DNA of 18,255 nucleotides from Basidiobolus heterosporus B8920 (GCA_000697455.1 JNET01032820.1:1-18255), one strand, 5' to 3'. Numbered from the stretch's first letter, positions 1 to 10,570 are shown. Notes: generated by a model not told the origin, from the sequence alone. Program-made: numbers and translations.

Positions 1-1663
1 TATGAAACTTGGTAGGATCTACTTCCTTCATACGAATTGTGTTGATAGCTTTGGTGATTGCAACAACCACATCTAATCAATGCCACAACCAACAGTTAAT
101 AATTGACAATGTACATGTGTTGTGTAGGAAAATGAATTGCTAGAGATGTATTACCATCTTCTTCAGGTTTGGCGAAATGAATCATATGCCGCGGTAAAAC
201 TTCAGGAACTCCACCAACTTTTGTACTTACCACTAGTAATCTATATATAATAAGAATTAGCTCAGGGATTATCCAATATCTGTCACGCTTGCAAGAAGTA
301 CCCGCAACAAGCCGCCTCAACAATACCAATACAGAAGGCTTCTGTCAAACTGGTGTTCATGAATATGTTGCCTTGGATTAATGTCTATATACAGTGTTAC
401 TTTGACTTTAGCTCATATAACGATGTGGAGGAAGCTGTCTTACGTTTCTAACTTCCGAATGCTTGATGGGTCCGCATAGCTCTACTCTGTCATGAAGCAA
501 GTGCTTCTCTCTCATTTGCTCCAAATCAATACGTTTTGGCCCATCACCGGCTATACCAATTAGATTAGAGACGAAGGGAAAGTTGTTAGAAAACGTTCAA
601 GAAGTTCAAATTTACCGATTAAGAAGCGAACTTTCGGATGAGCGGCGCATATTCTTGGGATGACTGCGACAAGAAGGTCCATTCCTTTTCGATAAACTAA
701 CCGACTAATAACCACAATAGTAACTAGTTTCGGTACATAAGATAATTAGCAAAGCTTCAAATATGAATCTTCGTTGTAACGATAATTACTGTAATTTGGA
801 TTCGCTGCTCCTGGATCTGGTATGAATTGAGCGGCAACTACGGCATTAGGGATAACTGAGACGTTCTTGGGATTAAGTGCTGCTCTGAGAACTGTATTTT
901 CTTTACTGAGTCGAAGTTAATGTCAGCCAAGTATAAGGTTCAGAGCACTGAATTATATACCTAGTATGTGATACGCATATCACATGATCAATGTCCGAGA
1001 GGTTGAATTTCAGCATTTTGTTGGTTAAAATACTACTGGCGTCGGCAAAGCCGAACAGTGAATGATCGGTAAAGCAGGCCTTTAAGCCCATGGTTCTTGC
1101 ATGGAAAATTGCTTCCTGACAAAGCGACGAAAAAGCCTAACGACGAACGAACTATTAGAAATGGTGAGTTTGATTCTAGTTGGAAAGGGTGAATCCACCT
1201 GATGACCATGGACAACATCAATCTTCTCGCGGATAACAATCGTTCTGAAAAGCGGAAAAAACCCATATAAAGTAGGAAGTGTTGCTTGACTATATATCAC
1301 CATGTGAGGGACATAGTAAACCTTCAGACCATGTGTTAAGTATCGGATTCCAGTACGACCACCATACGCGTGAGTCACAATGATAACCTATTAAAGAATG
1401 ATATTGTAAGAGTTACTCCGATCTTGTTAAGCACGTTGAGAGCAAGAGCAACGAAGATAAGTGTACTTGAAAAATAAAAATTAACCTTATGTCCACGAAG
1501 AAGTAATTGTTGTGACAAGTGGAAAAGATGTGATTCTACACCACCGACGTTTGGATAGAAGAAATCCGAAACCATACTGATTGAAGTGGTAAGCGATTAG
1601 AACGGAAAAGTACATAGCAGGTGATGTCCACTGGAGATGTAAGTACCATATATTAAGTGGCAT
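1..1663 (-). CDS. PIGA: PIG-A, GPI-GlcNAc transferase catalytic subunit (3' end outside window)
   Basis: The product moves GlcNAc from UDP-GlcNAc to phosphatidylinositol on the cytosolic face of the ER, the first step of GPI-anchor synthesis, as the GT4-family catalytic subunit of GPI-GnT. Ten exons read in one frame: 1663-1647, 1576-1486, 1387-1199, 1136-961, 905-790, 723-616, 550-444, 384-302, 240-155, and 72-1 running off the edge. That gives about 348 residues. Family hallmarks seen in order are [69 protein letters not shown] and [19 protein letters not shown] (the EX7E glycosyltransferase motif), then [12 protein letters not shown]. The start at 1663 is the only in-frame ATG before the NICM motif, whose Cys codon is split by intron 1. 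Introns are 55-98 bases. Roughly 120 C-terminal residues, including the expected membrane anchor, should lie outside. Identification is firm; exon edges are inferred. Confidence 0.95.
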
Positions 1664-2043
1664 CTTGGGACGTTCTAACGCGGTATATTGTACAAGTTGT
1701 TTTGTCAAACGGTAAAGATTATCATACAGCTTACAGTCTCAGCTGAGATTGGGAGCAGAATGAGGTTAGATCAAAATTAAGCATTCTTGACCAAAAATGC
1801 ATTAATTATACGAAATAAATTTGAAAGCTCCCCTCCAAAGGAAATCATTGGGCATTAGCATTGAGAGGATATTTTTCTGTATTAATCACAAATTCTAGGT
1901 AGCGATTATTCTGCTTACCTATTTAGTCAGTATTTTTAGCGTTAGGCAATATTTCACTAAAGAGCAGGACTTCCATCTTTCAATATTGAGGATATACGTC
2001 AAGCTTAGGTGCTTCAAGAACTTTTCTGACCTCGAGCAACAAC
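1664..2043. promoter_or_regulatory. Divergent spacer between PIG-A and the LisH/WD40 gene
   Basis: This 380-base AT-rich stretch separates two gene starts that point away from each other, so it should hold both promoters and 5' leaders. No in-frame ATG extends either gene into it: the minus-strand frame meets a stop near 1741 and the plus-strand frame meets one at 1987-1989. I see no clear TATA box and no other gene. Confidence 0.5.
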
Positions 2044-4718
2044 ATGGATCACACCCCGCCTCCAGTCGGAGTCAATCTATCTACTACTTCAACTTCTTTT
2101 GCCAAGACTGGTCCAAGTCTATTGAACGGCAACCACAGCTCCTCATCGGAGTCTATCGACCATTTAAAAGAGTTAGTAAATAATTATGTTAACTAATCAG
2201 AACCGATTAATCCATTGTGGAGCCATTTTCTTATCTTTGTATGTCCACCCATTCGTCATTAGTCTGTCCCTTTCAGAGTTTGCTGAAAAAAACACCTATA
2301 TTGGAGCGCACCTGAAGAGAATAGACTCTACCGAAGAGATATTTAATCCCGATGACCCTAACATCAAACAAGTATACACACTGTCTAACCTGACAAACAT
2401 ATGGAATTTACCTACTTATATACATGATATTCAACAGGACATCATACGAATGATAATACAATATCTAAATGACGAAGGGTACCATGCCTCTAAAATGACC
2501 GTTAGTGATGAAGCGAACATCAAATGGCACGAGAAAATGGAACAGCAAGTAGAGATTGTTCGGCTAAAGAAGGCGATTCTTGGTACGTCTTATATCAAGC
2601 AGAATTATCAACCCAGCTATTATTGATCTATATGCTTTTTGGGATTAGATGGGGACTGGGCTGAAGTGGACAAACTATGCTCGAAGAATCTAGTCAAAAA
2701 CCAGAAAAGTTTTCTTTATTCTGTTTATAAGCAGCAATATCTCGAATACATTGAGCACCGCGAAATGCAGAAAGTATTGAACGTTTAGTACAGTGATATC
2801 CAATGATGAGGTTATTTAATGGATGTTCATAATTTCTAGGCTTTCACATTTTTGACAAAACGGCTGAAGCCCCTGGAACACCTGCAAACCACCCCCAACG
2901 AATTTAAAGATCTATGTTACCTTCTCACCGCTAAATCCATCCACGACGCTTCTTCTTTCAAAAATTGGGAAGGGATTGGACCGGCGAGGTGAGTTTCGAG
3001 ACTTCTAAATTGCCCGTCTGCTACTTCTCATTTTCCTTGGCATAATCATATACAGGGAGAAGCTTGTAGAGCAGCTACAGAACCGCCTCGATTCCGAAAA
3101 TTTCAATAGAGATTGTCAGTATATCTGTTTTACTATAGATATGTTGTTGCAAGTAATTAACGCTCGATTTGCTAGCCAATTCGACCTACGTCCCACCAAA
3201 CCGATTAGTAACTTTGCTACGACAGGCCGTATCTTATCAAATGGAGTTTGCAAGATACCATCCTAGAATCACTCCCATAGTTAATACGTAAACCACTTTT
3301 GAGTTCGTCATTTGATGTTTCTATATTGACCGACCGATCGACTTACAACTAGATTGCTCGAGGATTACTCATCGTTTATTATCCCAAATGCGGTTTTTTC
3401 AACCTTCACTGGCCATCGCGGTAACATTAAGTGCGTTGAGTTTATCGGTGAAGAAGGGAGCTCGTTGATATCCGGGTCAAGGTTCGTTCTAGATCTTGAG
3501 TCGCGTGTAGCAAAATCAAGTATTTACCCGGCTTGACTTCCTAGCGATAATACCCTACGTATTTGGAATACTGAAACCACCAAATGTACAAGTGTGCTTG
3601 AAGGTCATACTTCTCGCATATGGGATGTCTCTTCAAATAAGAAAGGGACGTTGGTTGCAAGTGCCTCTGGAGATAGAACTGTGAAGGTAACTCAGTGCAA
3701 CAATAGCTCAAAGCCCCGCTGCGACGTACTAACACACACCCTTGAAATTGCCTAGCTGTGGGATATCAAGCATGAATCTGGCTCGTACTTGTCGACCTTT
3801 ACGGGTCATGAGGGAGATGTCTATAGCGTCAAATTTCATCCAGGAGGAGTATGTTTAATTTATTTTGCTTCCGATTCGAGCCTCTTTCTGATCCTCTACG
3901 TAGAATCATTTCGTGACTGGCGGGGATGACAAAGTGGTTCGTCTGTTTGATATAACTACGGGTGCGGTGGTCAAAACGTTCACTGGTCATCAACTCGCAG
4001 TTTCCAAGACCATATTCAATCCTCTGGGTAACCTGATCATCAGTGGGTAAGTGGTCACTCTCCCTCACAAGCCTTCTCGCCAAAACCGCAGGCCATTCAA
4101 ACAATCTTTTTAAACAGCTCCAAGGACAACACCATTAAATTTTGGGATGTTGTATCGGGGCTTTGCATTCGTACAATAACCCAGCACCTTGGTGAAGTTA
4201 CCTCAGTGGAGATCAACTCCAGTGGAAGCTTGCTTCTTAGCAGTTCGAAGGATAACTCCAATCGTCTCTGGGATATCCGAATGGTAAGTGGTTTTGTAAA
4301 TCTAAGTACATCTTTCGGTCATCAATAACACAAGCAATAGGTTCGACCAATTCAACGCCTCAAAGGTCATCAAAATACATCGAAAAACTTTATTCGCGCA
4401 GGTTTCGCCCATAATAATCTAGTAGCTGGTGGATCCGAGGTATTTGTCTTCCCACGCATTGATTTGATTGTTGCCCGTTCTCTTTTAACCTGGTACTCTT
4501 CCTCCTTCCAGGATGGTATCGTGTATATTTGGGACCAAAAGACTGGAGAAATTCTTCAAAAACTTCGTGGTCACTCGGGAATAGTATATAATGCAGTATG
4601 GAACGATAAGCAAAGCTTGTTCTGTAGCTGTAGTGACGATCGTACCTTGAAGACGTGGTGGTATGATGAAAACAAACCCATCACATATCCTAATGACTCA
4701 AATCGAAACTTTGTCTAA
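2044..4718 (+). CDS. LisH-CTLH protein with seven-bladed WD40 propeller (GID7/WDR26-like layout)
   Basis: Thirteen exons give about 623 residues: 2044-2171, 2263-2582, 2649-2773, 2840-2988, 3056-3114, 3176-3287, 3353-3481, 3545-3686, 3756-3848, 3904-4046, 4118-4283, 4341-4439, 4512-4718. After a Ser/Thr-rich leader come a LisH helix pair (about residues 98-130, DIIRMIIQYLNDEGYHASKM), a CTLH/CRA-like helical part (about 138-200, ending FLTKRLKPLE) and a VPPNRLVTLLRQAV linker typical of WDR26 and SMU1 proteins. Seven WD repeats follow, each with a GH..WD signature. Known relatives with this layout are scaffolds of the GID/CTLH ubiquitin ligase, but the blades look more like a plain WDR5-type propeller, so WDR26/GID7 orthology is not certain and SMU1-like is an alternative. 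Intron 1 has a second reading, 2176-2278, that removes four residues. Function beyond scaffolding is inference. Confidence 0.88.
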
Positions 4719-5458
4719 TATTTGATCAACGTCTACCACAAACAACAAATGTAAACTTTCTTCATTCCTACATCTTGTTCATCTTCATACGGTCATTGTT
4801 TCTTCATATTTACCCTAGATGCACCACTGCAGCATCTTTTTTCCTTATATTCTACTTTTTATTCAATTTGTTATTGGTGCATGTGCTTCGCGTTCCCATA
4901 TGTTCGCATCTTAAGTGTTTAAGCCAGTAAAAATGACCTTCTGGTTGGTAATGATTAGCGGTCTAAAATGACCCATTATTAGAATAAATGCTTAGAGGAC
5001 AGCTTGGACTCAAACTAAAAGCTCAGACTGCCGAACATAAAGCGAAAACTTAGTTAACCAGTTTTCGCCGTCTTATACTTTTATACAAAAGTTGGAAAAG
5101 GAACCTTCTCTCTTCAGAAGGATAATGTTATATATTATACAAAATAAGGACAACTATCTTCTATGAACACCAACAACTCACCGAACCTTGATATACCATT
5201 AAATCTAGAGGAAAAGTATAAAATCAAAACGCCGTGAATAAAATCACGTTTACTTATGACAAGAATGAATTGAAAGTATCATAGAAATTACTAAATATTT
5301 AAATATCGTCATTCATAGAATTGGAATTTATCTTCATTTTTTTCACATTATCTTTAACCAACGTTAATAGCGTCCCCGCGTATCCATTATAATACGTTGT
5401 TTAATACTTTCATATAGTATTTCATTTTTTATAACTTAAGATACCAATCCCTAGCCAA
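4719..5458. other. Spacer: 3' end of the WD40 gene and promoter of pinin
   Basis: No gene is visible on either strand in these 740 bases; stops are frequent in all frames. The first part is a T/C-rich 3' untranslated region. A short perfect inverted repeat, CCTTCT with AGAAGG around a six-base loop, sits at about 5104-5121, and a five-base one (CGTGA/TCACG) at 5233-5248. The last 200 bases are strongly AT-rich and probably contain the pinin promoter. Confidence 0.5.
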
Positions 5459-6787
5459 ATGGAGGTCGATAGACGCGACGAGGCTGTCCAAGGTGTAGAA
5501 AGGTAGATCTTTCTTTATATTCAAAAGTAGAAGGGTATATAAGGAGAAGGAACTACATAATTTAAGGTTGATCCTTCCCACATGTGTGGTCAGTTTACTT
5601 CAAGCTGAAGAGATCCTATGCTTACTGTAGCCAAAAACAACGCGCAATTTACTTTATCAACGGTTTACTGACTAGTTTTTTTCTTGTTTCTTTTCTCGGG
5701 TTCTCAGCCAACCCAGCACACAACTTCAATCGAACGATTCTTCAAAAGAACAAGTCGATACTACCATCATAGAGGAAAAAGAACCGAAAGAAGTGGCTGA
5801 TACAGTTGACAAAACTTTAAAGAGACGCTTAAGTAATGCCAATTCAGAACAGGGTGAGAATACTGTAGAGCAAGATACAACAGAAAATAAGGTATGTACT
5901 TAAAACTAAGAAGCGGGATATTCTCGATATTCAACATTTTTCTGTTTATAGACTTCGAATGTTGAGGAATCTCCCGAAGCAAAAAGACCACGTTTAGTAG
6001 AAGACAAGGAGGTGAAACGTAGAGGCCAACGTATGTTTGGCATGCTTTTAGGAACGCTAAACAAAATTAAAGATCAATCGCAACACAAGAGCGAAGCGGT
6101 AAATCTACTAAACCCCTTTATCTTCTATGCACCTCGGTCAAGTTCTTAACGTTTTTGAAACAATCTGATCTTATAGGAAATCAAAAGAGAGAAACTAGAA
6201 CAAAAACTCCAGGAGAAGTTAAAGAAAGAAAAGGAAGAATTAGCAGAAAAGGTCAAGGTTGAACAAGAATCCCGTAAAGAAAAGATTCTTGCTCAACGGA
6301 AAATAGACGAACGGAAGCGTAAAAGTCAATTGGTAGAGTAGCATTCTAGCTTTCGTGATATTTCTCGTTGAGATGTTAATGTTTTTTCTAGAGAGAAAAT
6401 CTGAAAAACCATAAGACCAAGCTTGCAGGTTTCTTGACCACAAAGACCAAACCAGCCCTTTATTATTTGCCTGCCAAGCCTTCTGGCCGACATCTAGATA
6501 CCATTTCCGAACAGAAAAAGATGGTAGAAGAAGAGTTCAAGAAACTAGAAGAGCAAGAGATGGAGCAGGAGAATCTCTCACATTCTGAAAACCAACCCAT
6601 GGAAGATGTAACGGCGCCTGAAGCAACCACGGTCGCTAAAGAAGGTGACTCCAATGATGATAAGCCGGAAACAACGACATCAGAAAAAACAGCAGAGGAG
6701 AAACCGTCTAGCGAGAATCCCCCAAATCAAACAGAGCAAACTACAACATCTATGGATATTGAAACAAGTGAGCTCTCTACGCAGTAA
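5459..6787 (+). CDS. PNN: Pinin-family nuclear splicing-associated protein
   Basis: Pinin is a nuclear-speckle protein of the exon-junction/ASAP-PSAP network that influences alternative splicing. Five exons (5459-5502, 5708-5891, 5952-6098, 6177-6332, 6392-6787) give 308 residues. A basic KRPR patch (about 87-90) precedes the pinin/SDK core, with RRGQRMFGMLLGTLNKIKDQ at about 99-118. A highly charged coiled coil follows (about 124-190), then LAGFLTTKTKPALYYLPAKP, matching the animal segment that reads TKTKPHLFYIPG. The tail is Glu/Thr/Ser-rich and low in complexity. It is much shorter than animal pinin and lacks the long RS/poly-Ser domain. Intron 1 is 205 bases, about three times the local norm. 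It was placed because AG|C joins a Ser codon in frame and the start ATG at 5459 is well placed. An AATAAA signal lies 37 bases after the stop. Confidence 0.9.
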
Positions 6788-6823
6788 ATTTTGAGGGGGA
6801 AGTACACGATATGTTTTGCACTT

Positions 6824-6829
6824 AATAAA
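6824..6829 (+). terminator. Polyadenylation signal of pinin
   Basis: A canonical AATAAA lies 37 bases downstream of the pinin stop codon at 6785-6787, which is a usual distance for a fungal 3' end. The cleavage site itself cannot be read from sequence. Confidence 0.5.
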
Positions 6830-6967
6830 CGTTCTTTGATCACTAGTTTGTATAAAAGTTAAAAATTCCCGAAAAAGACCAAATAAACTTGGCCCATAAA
6901 ACTCTTTCGTACATTGTTCTCATCCGAACCTAACCTAAATATGTGCAAACATGAGCTTGAAGGCTAA

Positions 6968-7016
6968 GGGGTGAGGGGTGAGGGGTGAGGGGTGAGGGGT
7001 GAGGGGTGAGGAGTGT
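6968..7016 (+). repeat. GGGGTGA heptamer tandem repeat, possible G-quadruplex
   Basis: Six perfect copies of GGGGTGA run from 6968 to 7009, followed by one decayed copy (GGAGTGT) to 7016. The plus strand therefore has six G4 runs spaced by three bases, which meets the usual rule for a stable G-quadruplex. It lies about 180 bases after the pinin stop and about 450 before the NEDD1 start. It is not the common fungal telomere unit TTAGGG. Confidence 0.95.
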
Positions 7017-7467
7017 TCGTTGAATTAATTGAGGCACATTGTAACTTCGATCTACCCCTATTAAGTTGACCAATGATCAACTTCATTGAGGCCAACAAAC
7101 ACCAAAACAAATAGGCAAGATTTGTGTGCACCGGAAATCGTAAACATGCCAAAATAATTGCAAGCTTATTCCCAAGAGAATTGCTTTTCGACATAATATC
7201 GATTCACGCAAAGCTGTTGACTCCATCGTAGCGATTGTTCAACTAGAAAAACTTCAAACAACAATCGTCTCGTGTGTTCTTTTTTCGTACTTTCTTGAAA
7301 CTTTCCGTAATCTTTGTTGTCAGGAGCTAAATACGCTTCCCATTTCGCCACATCTCGTTTACAACTGATTACTTTAACGAGGATTTTGTTTCGAAGCGTA
7401 CGCGCACACAACAACTTTACCCGACACATTTAAAAGATACGTATAGATCAATCCACTCGTGACAAAA

Positions 7468-10370
7468 ATGTCAAGGATACCTTCAAGCTTAAGCACGCCT
7501 AATTCGAGAGGCACCCATCCATTTACTCGTGGAACTTTGTTGGTTGGATCCAAGTCACTGACGACCTACAGTTTTGCGGTTCCAGAAATAGGATCTAAAA
7601 ACGACATCTCCTGGTGGAACCAAGCATCAGAGATGGATTTGACAAATTCGTTACCTTTACAAGCTGAAGCAATTTCAGTTTGTTGGAGTGCAGAGAGTAT
7701 CTTTTTTGAGCCTATTTTGCTCCAATCCGGCACTGCCCTATATTCTAAGAGGTTACCTTAACTTTGCTGTTCTGCAGATTCAATACTTGCCGTCTTGGAC
7801 GTTCAACATAGCATTTCTCTGTATCGTCAAGATGGAGATAATTACATACTATGGGATCAGTGGGATAAGCAACGTGTACAGATAATCTTGAAATGTTCGT
7901 TGATCGTCCTGTCAATATACTAATCCAATATATTTTTAGTTACAAGAAGATGTTCAAGTGATTCGTTTCGCCCCGCGTTCAGGTCGCCTATGGATGGGAG
8001 GAAATGCTGGCGTTCTTCGATGCTTGGATTGCAATTCACAAGAATTTGTAGATAGAATTGAGGTAAATAAGCTACTCTATTTATTTGACTTGACTCTTTA
8101 ACTAATACTAATACTGATACTTGAACTTAGCAAGAGCATAAAGACCCGATTACTGAGATAGCAATCAATGGGGATGGGAATTTCTTGGCATCCTTGGATA
8201 CCGATAATGTACTCTTTCTCCATAACTTGATGAAAAACACATCAACCAAACTTATCCACGACGCCTCGGAGGTAAACCTTTAGTGCCCCCTAAAAACACG
8301 CAATCCCAATTTCTGATCAACGTCCATAGCGTCTGGTTCATCTCGAGTTCTCAGCCAAGCGGTCCCATTTGGTGGCAGCAGGTGATGACGGACACCTTTA
8401 CTTTTGGAACACACAAGAGCTGCCGCGAACAGTACACATCGAGCGTAGTGTTCATCGCGCACCAGTCACTGGACTTCGATTCTCTCCGTTCAATCATATG
8501 ATGTTATGTTCGGTTGGTTTGGATAGAAAGATATTTGTCTTCGACGTTGAACGTAGAAGGTGACAACTATACTGACACCTACGTATCTCTGCCCGAGTAT
8601 ATACTGAATACGATTAAATACTTTGACATAGGTCTGTTCGAACTTGGACTGCGCCATCACCACTCACTACGTTAACATGCACAGCCGAATCTCCCATCTT
8701 TCTTGTAGGCACAAATCAAGGTAAGTTAGTCACAAGCATTCAAGTAACCAGACTGTATGCTCAAGGTTTTTGTACTCGAAGGTGTTATCTTCGCCTATAA
8801 ACTAGACCTTAAAGAGCCTATCAAGACCACCCAAATAGAAGGGGATCGAATCAAATGCATCCTATATCAAGTAAATACTGCATCAGATATTTTTCAGCCT
8901 ATTCCTGGCCACACTCACATACTAATTCTCGTACGTCCAACTTTAGCCAGGTATGACGATCAAAACACCAACCATTAAAAGAAACCCCGGCATCGCTAGG
9001 ATCACCGGAAACAGCACGCGTTCCAGTATTCCTAGGATCAACCCACCCGATAGCCCTTTGTTTAATTCACCAAGTGTGGATTTCGCTTCAATGTCGCTGC
9101 TTCATGAATGTAGGTTCTTTGATCAATTTTGTAGGACAAAACACACTATATTAACCTTTGTATTCAAAGCTCGTCACCGAAAAGGTCTCTCTTTACCAGG
9201 CGCAGAGGACCTAGATTCCACCATCGATGAATCAAGGTTCCAGACAAAACCCACTTATCGCTTAGGTATACCCAGAGACATTCATTTATCTTACTCGTCA
9301 ACCGATGCGATTTCTGACCAAAGAATTCAATCTATTTCTCAGACGAATCTATGTCACCTGAAGCACATCGATTTAGCTTGGACAATACGTTAGGCTACTC
9401 CCCAGCTCGAGGTAAGCCACACATCGGTACGTTGTCTGATCTTCATCTCGGCTACGACTTCTACTGAGCTTAGTGTCTTCATTCGATAGAATCCCTAATG
9501 TCACCCAGCATGACAACTCCCTCGTCCTCGCGTAGTAATGGCCACCGCCAGCGAGCTCGACCCAAGTCAATGATTATTGCAGGAAGTAGCTTCACCCCTG
9601 AGTCCACAGGTAGAATTGGAGAGGAAACTCGTCAGCGAAGTGTATCCACTACACCAACAAATACTTCTCGCCACACAGATGCTCTTTGTAGCACTCCTAT
9701 CGGTTCGGTTAGCTCATCAAGAGCTATTGTTGGTAACGTCCCTAGCAACCTCAAAAGTCCATACTCACCAACCAAGATGTTTACGGCCGAAGTAAGAGAT
9801 TTCTTGGTATTTGACCGATATCCAGTAGAATTTTCTAACGTCTATTCCAATTGTTTGCGTAGACACCAGACGGTACTGGAAGATCGTCCTCTACGCACAA
9901 CACAGTAGGGGGGATTCACAAACCAAATGGTCGTGCGAATTTGACGGCCCATTCCAACCCACCCAATGAAACATCAGAGATTTCGTCTCGAATCAACGAT
10001 TACTTATTGCATCGTGAATCCGGGGAGGTAGCAAGCCATTTTACAGAAAATCAAGTACAAATAGTCCAGCAAGTAGTTCAGGGTTGTCTTCGGGAATACA
10101 TCACGGAGGCACAGGCTTCAATTCGGGAAGAGATTAAATCGATGCAGCTAGAAATGGTTCGACAGATGTTCATTCATCAGGTAAGTTCACTGTTTGAGGA
10201 TTCGTCCCAATAGAACAAATATTGATCACACGCTCCAACCATTCACACCTAACCCATAGGAGGAAATGCGTGAGGATTGGCTTCAGATTCAGGTGGACCA
10301 CACTCGAAAGATGGAAGAAGAACTGAAACGATTACGCGAAGAGAACAATCGCTTGAAGAGTTCGTATTGA
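7468..10370 (+). CDS. NEDD1: NEDD1, gamma-tubulin ring complex targeting WD40 protein
   Basis: NEDD1 (GCP-WD) brings gamma-tubulin ring complexes to microtubule organising centres and spindles. Thirteen exons keep frame and give 685 residues (human 660): 7468-7696, 7778-7875, 7940-8062, 8131-8271, 8330-8559, 8632-8720, 8782-8870, 8947-9109, 9170-9265, 9343-9411, 9490-9791, 9863-10180, 10260-10370. The first ~330 residues are a WD40 propeller; VHRAPVTGLRFSPFNHMMLC and SVGLDRKIFVFD line up with human VHKAPASGICFSPVNELLFV and TIGLDKRIILYD. A Ser/Pro-rich linker follows. The last ~85 residues (NQVQIVQQVVQGCLREYITE ... KRLREENNRLKSSY) match the human C-terminal helices that bind the gamma-tubulin complex. 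Middle exons 8-11 are chosen by frame and splice sites only and are less certain than the ends. The start is ATG 7468. Confidence 0.92.
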
Positions 10371-10552
10371 TTCAGATAGGCTTAAATAGATTTTGTTGTT
10401 TGTGGCATGGAATCGTTCCTCGGCACATGTTGGTAGATTCAATGTATATCAAGATTAAATTAGAGTTCATGCGAAGTGCCTTTCGTGTTTAATGTAGCCG
10501 CGATAATCCTGTTGCAGGCTTAGTCCGTGCTTTATCATGTTTGTTTGGTTAT

Positions 10553-10570
10553 TTACATCATCATCATCAG
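10553..10570 (+). repeat. Short CAT trinucleotide repeat
   Basis: Four CAT units with flanking matches lie in the 236-base gap between the converging NEDD1 and NmrA-like genes. It is too short to carry meaning beyond a simple-sequence tract. Confidence 0.6.

Larger units (their letters stand above)
6788..7467. other. Spacer between pinin and NEDD1, with an unsupported minus-strand frame
   Basis: This 680-base stretch holds the pinin 3' end, a G-rich heptamer repeat (entered separately) and the NEDD1 promoter. On the minus strand an ATG at 7429 opens an 87-residue frame to 7166, starting MCRVKLLCARTLRNK and containing VAKWEAYLAPDNKDYGKF. I recognise no family in it. If it were a gene, its start would lie only 38 bases from the NEDD1 start on the opposite strand. 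It could be a small lineage-specific gene or chance; I do not call it as a gene. Confidence 0.4.

Noticed and set aside
1664-1708. A 15-residue longer N-terminus for PIG-A
   Set aside because: The frame at 1708 starts with TTG; the only in-frame ATG before the conserved block is at 1663.
5104-5121. Inverted repeat as a rho-independent terminator
   Set aside because: The genome is eukaryotic, the stem is six base pairs and no T-run follows; chance is likely.
6968-7016. Interstitial telomere repeat
   Set aside because: The unit GGGGTGA is not a known fungal telomere unit and the array is short and internal, so a local minisatellite is simpler.
8283-8501. Overlapping open frames on both strands within NEDD1 exon 5
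   Set aside because: They are shadows of the WD40-coding frame, which alone matches NEDD1 and splices in phase.
9266-9342. Continuing NEDD1 exon 9 through 9393 without an intron
   Set aside because: That frame ends at a stop soon after, whereas GTATAC...CTCAG removal joins a Ser/Pro-rich frame that continues into the conserved C-terminus.
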